Part shown: positions 39,153-47,966 of the stretch, one piece after another
Numbering within the stretch: position 1 is the stretch's first letter
Layout of the letters: every line of letters begins with the position of its first letter
Assembly: GCF_016481305.1 (NCBI RefSeq)
Contig: NZ_JAENBO010000001.1
Location: 434,001 to 498,000 of the forward strand
Reading direction: 5' to 3'
DNA: 64,000 nt
Source: Streptococcus pacificus
GTDB lineage: Bacteria; Bacillota; Bacilli; Lactobacillales; Streptococcaceae
The notes under the pieces: model-generated
What the model saw: the letters and a program-made list of their open reading frames with translations, nothing else
What the model was told of the DNA's origin: nothing
Database searches by the model: none
Program-made: the position numbers and the translations under genes

Positions 39153-39794
39153 TTAGTCTTCGTTATGATTCATAAAGTATAATAGTGTTTGAAGCTCACT
39201 TGTTAAATCAACATATTGTGAGACAACGTTTTTTGGCAAGGTTAGGTTGACAGGTGAAAAACTTAAAATTCCTCTGATTCCAGCATCAACTAAGATTTCA
39301 GCTACCTCTTGAGCTTTATTGCTGGGAACAGTTAAAATCGCAGTTTCAATATTGGTTTTTTTGAGATATTTTTTGATATCAGAAATATCATAAATGGGAA
39401 TGCCATCAGAAGTAGTCGTTCCTACCAACTCATTTTCCTTGACATCAAATGCCATTGCAATTTTCATTTTATTACGTTCATGAAAGCGATAATTTAAAAG
39501 GGCACCACCAAGTTTTCCAACGCCAACTAAAAGTACATTGGTAATGGCATTGTCATTTAAAATATCAGCAAAAAAATTCATTAGTTTTTGAACATCATAA
39601 CCAAAGCCACGACGTCCTAGTTCGCCAAAGTAAGAGAAGTCTCTTCTAACAGTAGCAGAGTCAATACCAATTGCTTCAGCGATTTGTTTTGAGTTTGCTT
39701 TTTTTATATTATCAGCGTTAAAACGTTTAAAAATACGATAGTATAGAGATAACCGTTTTGCTGTTGCGTTAGGAATCATTTTATCAGAAGCCAT
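39153..39794 (-). CDS. rex: Redox-sensing transcriptional repressor Rex
   Basis: Binds DNA when NADH is low and releases it when NADH rises, controlling fermentation genes. 213 aa from ATG 39794 ([20 protein letters not shown]), which has GAGAG upstream; TTG 39812 would add six residues. The winged helix (about 10-75) includes [22 protein letters not shown] as two known family blocks ([12 protein letters not shown], then [12 protein letters not shown]). The Rossmann motif [15 protein letters not shown] lies near 88-102. A partial Rex-type site in its own promoter suggests autoregulation, and a tandem pair precedes adh in this window. Confidence 0.96.
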   Translation of the reverse strand: MASDKMIPNATAKRLSLYYRIFKRFNADNIKKANSKQIAEAIGIDSATVRRDFSYFGELGRRGFGYDVQKLMNFFADILNDNAITNVLLVGVGKLGGALLNYRFHERNKMKIAMAFDVKENELVGTTTSDGIPIYDISDIKKYLKKTNIETAILTVPSNKAQEVAEILVDAGIRGILSFSPVNLTLPKNVVSQYVDLTSELQTLLYFMNHNED

Positions 39795-39839
39795 TATAAC
39801 ACTCTCTTTCAATCTTCATAAGTCTATTGTAAAAAAAGG

Positions 39840-39857
39840 TTGTGAAAAATGCAACAA
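39840..39857 (-). promoter_or_regulatory. Candidate Rex operator in the rex promoter
   Basis: TTGTGAA is a perfect half-site (39840-39846), followed by four bases and a degenerate GCAACAA half. On the minus strand it overlaps a plausible -35 (TTGCAT), 18 bases before TACAAT. Confidence 0.4.
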
Positions 39858-39885
39858 ATAAACCTTAATTTTCTAAATATTTTAT

Positions 39886-39914
39886 AAAAAGAAGCCCTGA
39901 AAGGCTTCTTTTTA
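39886..39914 (-). terminator. Terminator of the prs-desulfurase-DUF1831 operon
   Basis: AAAAAGAAGCC (39886-39896) pairs with GGCTTCTTTTT (39903-39913). The hairpin reaches into the DUF1831 stop codon. Confidence 0.85.
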
Positions 39915-40259
39915 CTTTTCAATTTTTTCAAAAATGTCACGTTCTACTAAACTATTCATTAAGAAATAGAATTTATCCTGTAAGATTTTATGATCATCAG
40001 ATTTAAAGATATTAACATGGCGTAAGCCAGATTTATCCGTAATCGTTAACTTAAACCCAGTTAAGTCAGAATTAATTGTTATTTTAAGTGGGAATCCCTC
40101 TTTAGAGTTAGGAACTTTTTCAAGTAAACGATTGAGTTCGTAATTACCAACCTTATTTTGAATAAAAGTAGTATCGCGTAGTGTGTATTTTTTGATATTT
40201 GGACTAATTCTATAGCCATATTGACTATCTTTTAAATAAACTTCTTTTTCAAATGCCAT
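39912..40259 (-). CDS. DUF1831 family protein
   Basis: 115 aa soluble protein starting MAFEKEVYLKDSQYGYRISP, with KKYTLRDTTFIQNKVGNYEL and a C-terminal ERDIFEKIEK. Matches DUF1831, a Lactobacillales family that usually lies next to a cysteine desulfurase, as it does here (one base from the desulfurase stop). A role in sulfur or Fe-S handling is inferred from context only. Confidence 0.85.
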   Translation of the reverse strand: MAFEKEVYLKDSQYGYRISPNIKKYTLRDTTFIQNKVGNYELNRLLEKVPNSKEGFPLKITINSDLTGFKLTITDKSGLRHVNIFKSDDHKILQDKFYFLMNSLVERDIFEKIEK

Positions 40260-40260
40260 T

Positions 40261-41376
40261 TTATTTACCTATTATTTCTTTTATTTTTGTTGTTAGTTGA
40301 ATCACTTCATCAGTAGTATTGAATTCAGAAAAACTGATTCTAATGGATTCTTTTAATTTTTCAGAGTCTTTACCATAAAAGGCTGCAAGTACATGACTTG
40401 GTTCTATATTCCCAGCTGTACAAGCAGAACCAGTTGAGACAGCAAAACCTGCTAAGTCAAGTTGAGTTAATAAAATAGAGTTATTGACGTTAGGAAAACC
40501 AATATTAACAATATAAGCAAGTCCATCTATGGGACTGTTGAGATAGTAATCAACATTACTTAATTGTTCTAAGAAAAGGTTTCTCAAGGATGTGACGTGG
40601 TCATAGTTTTCTTTTTGATGCGATAAACTATCATCTAACGCTTGCGCCATTCCCATTAAACCAACGAGATTTTCAGTACCGGCTCTTTTTTTATCTTCTT
40701 GATCGCCACCATGAAGTAGTTTTGTCAGATGTAAAGGTTTTGAATAAAGAATACCAATACCTGTAGGACCATGAAATTTATGAGCTGATAACGACATTAA
40801 ATCAATACCAAGTTCATTAGGGTAAACTGGCACCTTTCCCATTGCCTGTACGGCATCAACATGAAAAACCGCTTGGTGATTTTTTAAGAGTTCACCAATA
40901 GCCTTTATTGGAAATTGATGACCCGTTTCGTTATTGGTATGCATAATGCTAACTAGTATGGTGTCATCTCTTAAAGCTTCTTTTACTTGGCTAGCACTGA
41001 TTGTTCCATCAATCGGTGATAAGTATGTTACTTCAAAGCCATAATTTTTTTCTAAGTAACCCATAACATCAAAAACAGAGTGATGTTCAACGCTAGTAGT
41101 AATGAGATGCTTACCTTTATTCTCGTTTGCTAGCGCATAGCCTTTGATGGCTGTGTTATTACTTTCGGTTGCACCAGAAGTCAAAATAAGATCTCTAGTA
41201 TCAACTTTTAAAAGCTTAGCAATTTTTTCCTTACCTTCTCTTAAGAGTTGATTGCTTTTTCTACCATATTGGTGAATACTAGAGGGATTAGCAGGTGAAG
41301 AATTCATCACCTTGGTCATCTCTTCAATGACTGATGGTGTTAAAAAAGTAGTTGATGCATTATCAAAATAGGGCAT
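40261..41376 (-). CDS. Cysteine desulfurase (NifS/IscS-like)
   Basis: PLP enzyme that takes sulfur from cysteine for Fe-S clusters or tRNA thiolation. 371 aa. The PLP lysine is in SLSAHKFHGPTGIG (near 200), the conserved His in TTSVEHHSVFD (near 97) and the catalytic Cys in STGSACTAGNIEPSHV (near 318). It lies two bases after prs and one base before DUF1831, on one minus-strand operon. The dedicated acceptor is not visible here. Confidence 0.93.
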   Translation of the reverse strand: MPYFDNASTTFLTPSVIEEMTKVMNSSPANPSSIHQYGRKSNQLLREGKEKIAKLLKVDTRDLILTSGATESNNTAIKGYALANENKGKHLITTSVEHHSVFDVMGYLEKNYGFEVTYLSPIDGTISASQVKEALRDDTILVSIMHTNNETGHQFPIKAIGELLKNHQAVFHVDAVQAMGKVPVYPNELGIDLMSLSAHKFHGPTGIGILYSKPLHLTKLLHGGDQEDKKRAGTENLVGLMGMAQALDDSLSHQKENYDHVTSLRNLFLEQLSNVDYYLNSPIDGLAYIVNIGFPNVNNSILLTQLDLAGFAVSTGSACTAGNIEPSHVLAAFYGKDSEKLKESIRISFSEFNTTDEVIQLTTKIKEIIGK

Positions 41377-41378
41377 TA

Positions 41379-42356
41379 TTAACCTTCTTTATTCTCAGCA
41401 TGGTAAGCAAACAATGGGCTGAGTGGTTGTTTTTCATGGATACGAATAATAGCATCCGCAATTAATTCACTTGCTGAAATATAGTGAGCATTTTTAGGAA
41501 TACGAACATTTGAGCAAACAGAGTCTGTAATAATGATTTCTTTAATTGGTGCAGCTTCTAAGATATCAGCAGCACCGCCTGCAAATAAGCCGTGACTAGC
41601 TACTGCATAAATCTCAGTAACACCACCACGTTCAAGAATTTTAGCGGCTTCAGCAAATGTCTTGCCGGTGTTCAAAATATCATCCACTAAAATAGCTTTT
41701 TTACCAGCTACTTCACCAATGATGTAACCTTCTTCTCGTTCGCTATCATCCATAGAATAATCAATAATTGCTAAAGGAGAATATAAAATTTCAGCAAGAC
41801 TACGGGCACGTTTTATTCCTGAATTTTTTGGACTGACAACAACGACATTTTCACCAATCAATCCTTTATCAACATAACTTTTAGCAAATAATGGAATGGT
41901 AAGAAGATTATCAACTGGAATATCAAAGAAACCCTGAACCTGTGAAGCATGAAGATCTAATGTTAAAACACGGTCGACTCCAGCTTTTACAAGCATATTG
42001 GCAACTAATTTAGCAGTGATAGGCTCTCTTGCTGCAGCAATTCTGTCTTGTCTTGAATAACCAAAATAAGGGATAACAACATTAACAGAATGAGCACTTG
42101 CGCGTTTACATGCATCAACCATGATTAATAATTCCCAGAGGTGATCATTCACAGGGTAGCTAGTTGATTGGATGATGAAAATATCATCACCACGAACACT
42201 CTCTTCAATATTTATCATTATTTCCCCATCTGAAAATTGTTTTGAAGACAGCTTACCAAGTGGGATTCCAGCAGCTTCTGCAATTTTTTCAGCTATTTCA
42301 GTATTAGATGTGAGAGAAAAAAGTTTGAGTTGCTTATCAGCATATCGTTGTGTCAT
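41379..42356 (-). CDS. prs: Ribose-phosphate pyrophosphokinase (PRPP synthetase)
   Basis: Makes PRPP for nucleotide, histidine and NAD synthesis. 325 aa class I enzyme: [18 protein letters not shown] (near 42-59), the metal-binding [15 protein letters not shown] (near 131-145), the flexible loop and PRPP-binding [12 protein letters not shown] (near 221-232). Family lysine and arginine residues in [14 protein letters not shown] are seen. AAGGAGC precedes the ATG. First gene of the minus-strand operon. Confidence 0.96.
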   Translation of the reverse strand: MTQRYADKQLKLFSLTSNTEIAEKIAEAAGIPLGKLSSKQFSDGEIMINIEESVRGDDIFIIQSTSYPVNDHLWELLIMVDACKRASAHSVNVVIPYFGYSRQDRIAAAREPITAKLVANMLVKAGVDRVLTLDLHASQVQGFFDIPVDNLLTIPLFAKSYVDKGLIGENVVVVSPKNSGIKRARSLAEILYSPLAIIDYSMDDSEREEGYIIGEVAGKKAILVDDILNTGKTFAEAAKILERGGVTEIYAVASHGLFAGGAADILEAAPIKEIIITDSVCSNVRIPKNAHYISASELIADAIIRIHEKQPLSPLFAYHAENKEG

Positions 42357-42438
42357 TATTGTTTTGCTCCTTTTTATGATAACTCTATTTTAACAAAAAA
42401 CCTTGAAGATTTCAGTGATTTTTTTAAAATCATTCAAC

Positions 42439-43008
42439 TTAATCGGTATGTAAAAATTGATAAACCCTAGCAACCTTACTTTTGGCATATTTAAATTGAA
42501 TCTGATGTTGCTTTAAAAAGGCCTCAAAGTCTAGTTTCCCTTGCTTTGCGTCAGTAACCTCTAATTCTAATTCATAGTCAGTCTTGTCTTCATATGAGTT
42601 TTGATCTAAGGCTAATAAGCCAATTTCTAATCTAGTTTCTCGACGCTTTGTGGTCAATGATCCCCATACTTTAATGGTCGATAAGTCAATCTTAGTATTT
42701 TCTAAGATATTTTTAATTTTAGACTTCGGTAACTTAATATCAGCGATTAAATGATCAGCTTCCTCTAAGGAGAGGGGAAGATTGTATTCATAGTTACCAA
42801 CTTTTTGAGGCACTTTTAAGGTTAGTTCTGCAGAAGAGTCATAGGTTCTAATGCGTAGTGACATTTTCTGCCTTTTAATATCCTGATTGGGGTTATCAAT
42901 GTAGTAATTAGTTTGAGTGACTATTGGTATATGTTTAAATGTCTGATCGAGTTTTTCAAACTCATCTTTACTAAGTAATGTTTTATATTCTATCTCCAAA
43001 TGGTTCAT
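42439..43008 (-). CDS. CYTH-domain triphosphate tunnel metalloenzyme
   Basis: 189 aa. The N-terminal ExExK motif is intact (HLEIEYKTLL, Glu5, Glu7, Lys9). Basic and acidic tunnel strands follow: KMSLRIRTY, AELTLKVPQ, RRETRLEIGLL and DYELELEVTD. Such enzymes hydrolyse inorganic triphosphate or organic triphosphates. It is divergent from relQ, a neighbour conserved in Firmicutes, which may hint at a link to nucleotide alarmone metabolism; this is inference. Confidence 0.92.
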   Translation of the reverse strand: MNHLEIEYKTLLSKDEFEKLDQTFKHIPIVTQTNYYIDNPNQDIKRQKMSLRIRTYDSSAELTLKVPQKVGNYEYNLPLSLEEADHLIADIKLPKSKIKNILENTKIDLSTIKVWGSLTTKRRETRLEIGLLALDQNSYEDKTDYELELEVTDAKQGKLDFEAFLKQHQIQFKYAKSKVARVYQFLHTD

Positions 43009-43033
43009 GTCGATTTCCTTTAACTCTTATTTT

Positions 43034-43044
43034 TATGGTATAAT
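43034..43044 (+). promoter_or_regulatory. Extended -10 promoter of relQ operon
   Basis: TATGGTATAAT with the -10 at 43039-43044, 58 bases before the relQ ATG, in the CYTH-relQ divergent region. Confidence 0.7.
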
Positions 43045-43102
43045 AAATTGTTACATTAATTTTATAAAAAAGTTAATACTTTTACAAGAAAGGTGTGCTC
43101 TA

Positions 43103-43774
43103 ATGGTCGAAAATTGGGAGGAGTTTTTAGATCCTTATATTCAAACAGTTGGAGAACTAAAGATTAAATTACGGGGTGTGAGAAAACAGTTTCGAAAGCA
43201 GAAGCTACATTCTCCGATAGAATTTGTCACAGGACGGGTTAAATCTGTTGAAAGTATTAAAGAAAAGATGGTTGTTCGTTCCATAAGTGAAGAGAACCTG
43301 GCAAGTGACATGCAAGATATTGCCGGTCTTAGAATAATGGTTCAGTTTGTTGATGATATCTATGAGGTACTTGAATTACTAAGAAACAGAAAAGATATGT
43401 CCATTGTTATTGAGCGCGATTACATCAATAACAAAAAAGAAAGTGGCTATCGTTCTTATCATGTTATTGTTGAATACCCAGTTGAGACAATTACAGGTCA
43501 AAAAAAAGTTTTAGCAGAAATTCAAATTAGAACCTTAGCAATGAACTTTTGGGCAACAATTGAACATTCCCTTAATTACAAATATAAGGGCGAGTTCCCA
43601 GATGAGATTAAAGAACGCCTAGAAATTACCGCAAGAATTGCATTTCAACTCGATGAAGAGATGCGTAAAATTAGAGATGATATCAGAGAAGCTCAGCTTT
43701 TATTTGATTCAGAAACTAGAAAATTAAACGATGGTGTAGGAAATAGTGATGACACAGATGAATTATACAGATAA
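43103..43774 (+). CDS. relQ: Small alarmone synthetase RelQ
   Basis: Single-domain (p)ppGpp synthetase, 223 aa from ATG 43103 ([20 protein letters not shown]), which has AAAGG upstream. The frame is open back to 43007 without support. Synthetase motifs: [15 protein letters not shown] (ATP site), [32 protein letters not shown] (the G-loop region) and [17 protein letters not shown]. There is no hydrolase domain. The end overlaps nadK by 26 bases. Confidence 0.95.
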   Translation: MVENWEEFLDPYIQTVGELKIKLRGVRKQFRKQKLHSPIEFVTGRVKSVESIKEKMVVRSISEENLASDMQDIAGLRIMVQFVDDIYEVLELLRNRKDMSIVIERDYINNKKESGYRSYHVIVEYPVETITGQKKVLAEIQIRTLAMNFWATIEHSLNYKYKGEFPDEIKERLEITARIAFQLDEEMRKIRDDIREAQLLFDSETRKLNDGVGNSDDTDELYR

Positions 43775-44582
43775 GATAAGAGTAGCCATTATTGCTAACG
43801 GCAAGTACGAAAGTAAGCGTGTTGCCTCAAAGTTATTTACGGCTTTTCGCAATGACCCAAAATTTTACTTAAGCAAAAAGAATCCTGATGTTGTCATTAC
43901 TATTGGTGGTGATGGCATGCTCTTATCTGCTTTTCATATGTATGAAACTGAGCTAGATAAGGTTAGATTTGTTGGTATTCACACTGGTCATTTAGGCTTC
44001 TACGCAGATTACCAGGATTTTGAAGTAGATACTTTATTAAAACGTTTACGCCTTGATAGCGGTAGTAAAGTGACTTACCCTGTTTTAAAAGTAACAATTA
44101 CACTTTTAGATGAAAGAGTTATTACCGCTCTTGCCCTTAATGAAGGGACCATTAAACGCGTTGAGAAGACCATGGTTGCAGATGTCATTATTAATCATGT
44201 GAAGCTAGAACGTTTTAGAGGAGACGGGCTTTCTGTGTCAACCCCAACTGGTAGCACAGCCTATAATAAATCTCTAGGTGGAGCTATTCTTCATCCAACA
44301 ATTGAAGCTCTCCAATTGACAGAAATCGCTAGTTTAAACAATCGTGTCTATCGTACCTTGGGAAGTTCTGTAGTTGTTCCTAAAAAGGACAAGATTGAAA
44401 TTATTCCAAAAAGAAGAGGTAATTACATTATTTCATTAGATAATCGTACTTTTTCTTACAAGAATGTTGCCAAAATTGAGTTTGAAATTGCTGATCAGAA
44501 AGTGAATTTTGTTGAAACGGTAAGCCATACAAGTTTTTGGCAACGCGTTAAAGATGCATTTATCGGAGAAGATGAGGCATGA
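43749..44582 (+). CDS. nadK: NAD kinase
   Basis: Phosphorylates NAD to NADP. 277 aa from ATG 43749 ([18 protein letters not shown]), the family start, although GTG 43746 is directly upstream. [13 protein letters not shown] (GGDG motif, near 56) and [18 protein letters not shown] (near 160-177) are the conserved blocks. Sits inside the relQ-nadK-rluD-pta operon, common to streptococci. Confidence 0.96.
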   Translation: MTQMNYTDKIRVAIIANGKYESKRVASKLFTAFRNDPKFYLSKKNPDVVITIGGDGMLLSAFHMYETELDKVRFVGIHTGHLGFYADYQDFEVDTLLKRLRLDSGSKVTYPVLKVTITLLDERVITALALNEGTIKRVEKTMVADVIINHVKLERFRGDGLSVSTPTGSTAYNKSLGGAILHPTIEALQLTEIASLNNRVYRTLGSSVVVPKKDKIEIIPKRRGNYIISLDNRTFSYKNVAKIEFEIADQKVNFVETVSHTSFWQRVKDAFIGEDEA

Positions 44583-45469
44583 TATTTGAATTTAGCGCCC
44601 ATCGCTCCTGCAAAGTAAAGACTCTTTTAAAGGAACATGATATTTCAAGAGGCTTGCTTGCTAAGATAAAATATAAAGGTGGTAATATTTGGGTAAATGG
44701 TGTTGAGCAAAATGCTGTTTACGATTTGAAAGAAGGAGATATTGTTACTGTCGCTATTCCCGACGAACCACCTTATGACAAATTAAAAGCGGTTGCCTTC
44801 TCGCTTGATATTGTCTATGAAGATGAGCATTATCTGGTAATTAATAAACCAGTTGGCTATGCGAGTATTCCTAGTGCTATTCATGACAATACTATTGCTA
44901 ATTTTGTGAAATATTATATTACTAAACAAGGCTATCAGAATCAACAAATTCATATTGTCACAAGATTAGATAGAGATACAAGTGGCTTAATGTTGTTTGC
45001 AAAACATGGCTATGCGCATGCAAGACTTGATAAACAACTGCAAACTAAAGCTATCCAAAAACGGTATTATGCTTTGGTTGATGGAGAAACAGATTTGCCA
45101 CAAATTGGTGAGATAACAGCACCAATTGCCCGTGATGTTGATAGTATTATCACAAGACGTGTTCATGAATCTGGAAAACCGGCGAGAACAAGTTTTAAAG
45201 TCGTCGAGCAGTATGGGACAGTGAAGCTTGTCGATATAGAACTTCATACGGGAAGAACTCATCAAATTAGAGTGCATTTCTCACATATAGGGCACCCTTT
45301 ACTAGGTGATGATCTCTACGGTGGTTCTTTGGACAAGGGAATTAAACGCCAGGCGCTTCATTGTCATTATTTATCGTTTGTAGACCCTTTCACAAATCAA
45401 TTGATGTCATTTTCAAGTGGCTTGACAGATGACTTTGAAAGAGTTATTCTATATTTAAAAAATCAATAA
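44579..45469 (+). CDS. RluA/RluD-family rRNA pseudouridine synthase
   Basis: 296 aa. The catalytic motif [19 protein letters not shown] (Asp in RLDRDTSG) lies near 125-143, and [27 protein letters not shown] near 222-248 (ends HTGRTHQIR and GDDLYGG). An S4-like N-terminal segment (about 10-65) is present. The start overlaps the nadK stop (ATGA). Which uridine it modifies (RluD versus a paralogue) cannot be fixed from sequence alone. Confidence 0.93.
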   Translation: MIFEFSAHRSCKVKTLLKEHDISRGLLAKIKYKGGNIWVNGVEQNAVYDLKEGDIVTVAIPDEPPYDKLKAVAFSLDIVYEDEHYLVINKPVGYASIPSAIHDNTIANFVKYYITKQGYQNQQIHIVTRLDRDTSGLMLFAKHGYAHARLDKQLQTKAIQKRYYALVDGETDLPQIGEITAPIARDVDSIITRRVHESGKPARTSFKVVEQYGTVKLVDIELHTGRTHQIRVHFSHIGHPLLGDDLYGGSLDKGIKRQALHCHYLSFVDPFTNQLMSFSSGLTDDFERVILYLKNQ

Positions 45470-45479
45470 GGATGGTATG

Positions 45480-46466
45480 ATGAAAACATTATTTGACACA
45501 TTAACTGAAAAGATTGCTGGTAAAAATCTTAAAATTGTTTTTCCTGAAGGCGATGATGAGCGCGTGATTAGAGCAGCTGGTCGCTTAAAAACTGAAGGTA
45601 TCTTAGAGCCAATCATTCTTGGTGATGAAGTTTTGGTAAAAGCTCTTTTAATTGAACAAGGCTTTCCGATGAAAAATATCACTATCATTGACCCTAATGA
45701 TTATGTTCACTTTGAATATATGAAGCAAGAATTTTTGGAATTGCGTAAGGGTAAAGTGAATGAAGATCAAGCAGATGAAATTTTAAAAGATGTTAACTAT
45801 TTTGGTGTTATGCTTGTTCAAATGGGTCTTGCTGATGGTATGGTGAGTGGTGCGGCGCATTCAACAGCTGATACTGTTCGTCCTGCACTTCAAATCATTA
45901 AAACTAAACCAGGTATCTCAAGAACATCAGGTGTTTTCATCATGAATCGTGAGACTACCAATGAAAAATTAATGTTTGCCGACTGTGCGATTAATATTGA
46001 TCCAGCAGCTAATGAATTAGCAGAAATTGCTGTCAATACTGCTGAAACTGCTAAAATCTTTGATATTGAACCTCGTGTCGCTATGTTAAGTTTTTCATCA
46101 AAAGGAAGTGGTAAATCACCAGCAGTTGACAAGGTAGCACAAGCCACTCAAATGGCTAAGGAACTTGCACCAAATCTTAACATTGATGGTGAATTACAAT
46201 TTGATGCGGCATATGTTCCAGCAGCTGCTAAAATTAAAGCTCCTGGTAGTCGTGTGGCGGGTTATGCTAATGTCTTTGTCTTCCCAGATCTTCAATCAGG
46301 AAATATCGGGTACAAAATTGCTGAACGTTTAGGAATGTTTGAAGCCATTGGTCCAATTTTACAAGGGTTAAACAAACCTGTTAATGATCTTTCAAGAGGC
46401 TCAAATGATGAAGATATATACAAATTAGCCATTATTACTGCAGCACAAGCGCTTGATAATCAATAA
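45480..46466 (+). CDS. pta: Phosphate acetyltransferase
   Basis: Acetyl-CoA plus phosphate to acetyl phosphate, feeding ATP production by acetate kinase. 328 aa, the short single-domain form. KIVFPEGDDERVIRAAGRLK (near 19-38), GLADGMVSGAAHSTADTVRPAL (described by its ends GLADGMVSG and STADTVRPAL) and SKGSGKSPAVDKV mark it. Two ATGs lie in tandem (45477, 45480); AAGGA at 45468-45472 is best spaced for 45480. Last gene of the relQ operon, ending at a perfect terminator. Confidence 0.95.
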   Translation: MKTLFDTLTEKIAGKNLKIVFPEGDDERVIRAAGRLKTEGILEPIILGDEVLVKALLIEQGFPMKNITIIDPNDYVHFEYMKQEFLELRKGKVNEDQADEILKDVNYFGVMLVQMGLADGMVSGAAHSTADTVRPALQIIKTKPGISRTSGVFIMNRETTNEKLMFADCAINIDPAANELAEIAVNTAETAKIFDIEPRVAMLSFSSKGSGKSPAVDKVAQATQMAKELAPNLNIDGELQFDAAYVPAAAKIKAPGSRVAGYANVFVFPDLQSGNIGYKIAERLGMFEAIGPILQGLNKPVNDLSRGSNDEDIYKLAIITAAQALDNQ

Positions 46467-46479
46467 GATTAAGAACATT

Positions 46480-46507
46480 AAAACCCAAAATTTATTTTGG
46501 GTTTTTT
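46480..46507 (+). terminator. pta terminator
   Basis: AAAACCCAAAA (46480-46490) pairs perfectly with TTTTGGGTTTT (46495-46505) around TTTA. Confidence 0.85.
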
Positions 46508-46528
46508 ATATTGTTTCTTTGTTTTTAC

Positions 46529-46556
46529 TTGATTATCTTTACCAATATAATATAAT
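46529..46556 (+). promoter_or_regulatory. Predicted pepC promoter
   Basis: -35 TTGATT (46529-46534), 16-base spacer, -10 TATAAT (46551-46556), 39 bases before the pepC ATG. AAAGGAG follows as ribosome binding site. Confidence 0.6.
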
Positions 46557-46594
46557 AAATACTATATTATTATTTAGAAGAAAAGGAGTAATCG

Positions 46595-47926
46595 ATGAAA
46601 AATATTACGAACGATTTTACGGAAAAATTATTTAAACATTATGAAGAAAATGCTAAGTTTCATGCTGTTGAAAATGCTGTCACCCACAATGGATTGTTAA
46701 AATCACTTGAAACACGTCAAAGTGCTATTGAAAATCATTATGCTTTTTCTATTGATTTGACAAAAGATCCTGTTGCCAACCAAAAAGCTTCAGGTCGTTG
46801 CTGGATGTTTGCTGCACTTAATACTTTTCGTCATAAATTAATTCATGACTATCAATTAGAAAATTTTGAATTATCTCAAGCACATACTTTTTTCTGGGAT
46901 AAGTATGAAAAGTCAAATTGGTTCTTAGAACAAATTATTGCAACAGCTGACCAAGAATTGGGAAGTAGAAAAGTAAAATTCCTTTTAGACACACCACAAC
47001 AAGACGGTGGACAATGGGATATGGTTGTTTCTTTATTTGAAAAATACGGTGTTGTACCAAAAGCGATTTATCCAGAATCAATCTCTTCAAGTGCCAGTCG
47101 TGAATTAAACACTTATCTTAATAAATTATTGCGCCAATACGCACAAGAATTAAGAGATCTTGTAGCTTCAAAAGCTTCTGATGAAGATATTCAAGCCAAA
47201 AAAGAAACTTTCCTTCAAGAAATTTTCAATTTCTTAGCAATGAATCTTGGATTGCCACCACGCCAGTTCAATTTTTCATATCGCGATAAGAATGATAAAT
47301 ATGTTACTGAAAAAAATATCACACCACAAGCTTTTTATAACAAATATGTTGGCCTAAAATTATCTGATTATGTTTCAATTATCAATGCACCAACTGCTGA
47401 TAAACCTTTCGGAAAATCATATACAGTTGAACTCTTAGGTAATGTGGTTGGTAGTCGTGATGTTAAATATCTAAACCTTGAGATGGAACGTTTTAAAGAA
47501 TTAGCCATCAAGCAAATGCAACTTGGTGAGACTGTCTGGTTTGGTTGTGATGTTGGACAATCAAGTGATCGTAAAAATGGTGTCATGGCTTTAAATACTT
47601 ATGACTTTTCATCAAGTATGGACATCTCTCTGACTCAAGATAAGGCTGGACGCCTTGATTATAGCGAAAGTCTAATGACTCATGCAATGGTCTTAACTGG
47701 GGTTGATTTGGATGAAAATGGTGAACCATTAAAATGGAAGATTGAAAATTCTTGGGGTGAAAAAGTTGGTGAGAAAGGCTATTTTGTTGCAAGCGATGCT
47801 TGGATGGACGAATACACTTACCAAATCGTTGTTAGAAAAGAACTCTTAACCAAAGAAGAATTAGCTGCTTATGAAGCAGCACCAAAAGTGTTGGCACCTT
47901 GGGATCCAATGGGAGCTTTAGCTTAA
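46595..47926 (+). CDS. pepC: Aminopeptidase C (bleomycin hydrolase family)
   Basis: Cytoplasmic cysteine aminopeptidase, 443 aa, usual length. Catalytic Cys69 is in KASGRCWMFAALN, the His in LMTHAMVLTGVD (near 365) and the Asn in WKIENSWGEKVG (near 386). The C-terminal tail ends PWDPMGALA, which in this family enters the active site to set aminopeptidase specificity. Monocistronic, between the pta terminator and a bidirectional terminator. Confidence 0.97.
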   Translation: MKNITNDFTEKLFKHYEENAKFHAVENAVTHNGLLKSLETRQSAIENHYAFSIDLTKDPVANQKASGRCWMFAALNTFRHKLIHDYQLENFELSQAHTFFWDKYEKSNWFLEQIIATADQELGSRKVKFLLDTPQQDGGQWDMVVSLFEKYGVVPKAIYPESISSSASRELNTYLNKLLRQYAQELRDLVASKASDEDIQAKKETFLQEIFNFLAMNLGLPPRQFNFSYRDKNDKYVTEKNITPQAFYNKYVGLKLSDYVSIINAPTADKPFGKSYTVELLGNVVGSRDVKYLNLEMERFKELAIKQMQLGETVWFGCDVGQSSDRKNGVMALNTYDFSSSMDISLTQDKAGRLDYSESLMTHAMVLTGVDLDENGEPLKWKIENSWGEKVGEKGYFVASDAWMDEYTYQIVVRKELLTKEELAAYEAAPKVLAPWDPMGALA

Positions 47927-47927
47927 T

Positions 47928-47966
47928 AAAAATAAGACTACTGAAAAATCAGTAGTCTTATTTTTT
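47928..47966. terminator. Bidirectional terminator between pepC and ABC permease
   Basis: AAATAAGACTACTG (47928-47943 region) pairs with CAGTAGTCTTATTT (47950-47963 region) around AAAAAT. T-rich on both exits. Confidence 0.9.

Noticed and set aside
46453-46635. Small hydrophobic open frame between pta and pepC
   Set aside because: It crosses the pta terminator and pepC promoter and overlaps both genes, with no ribosome binding site.
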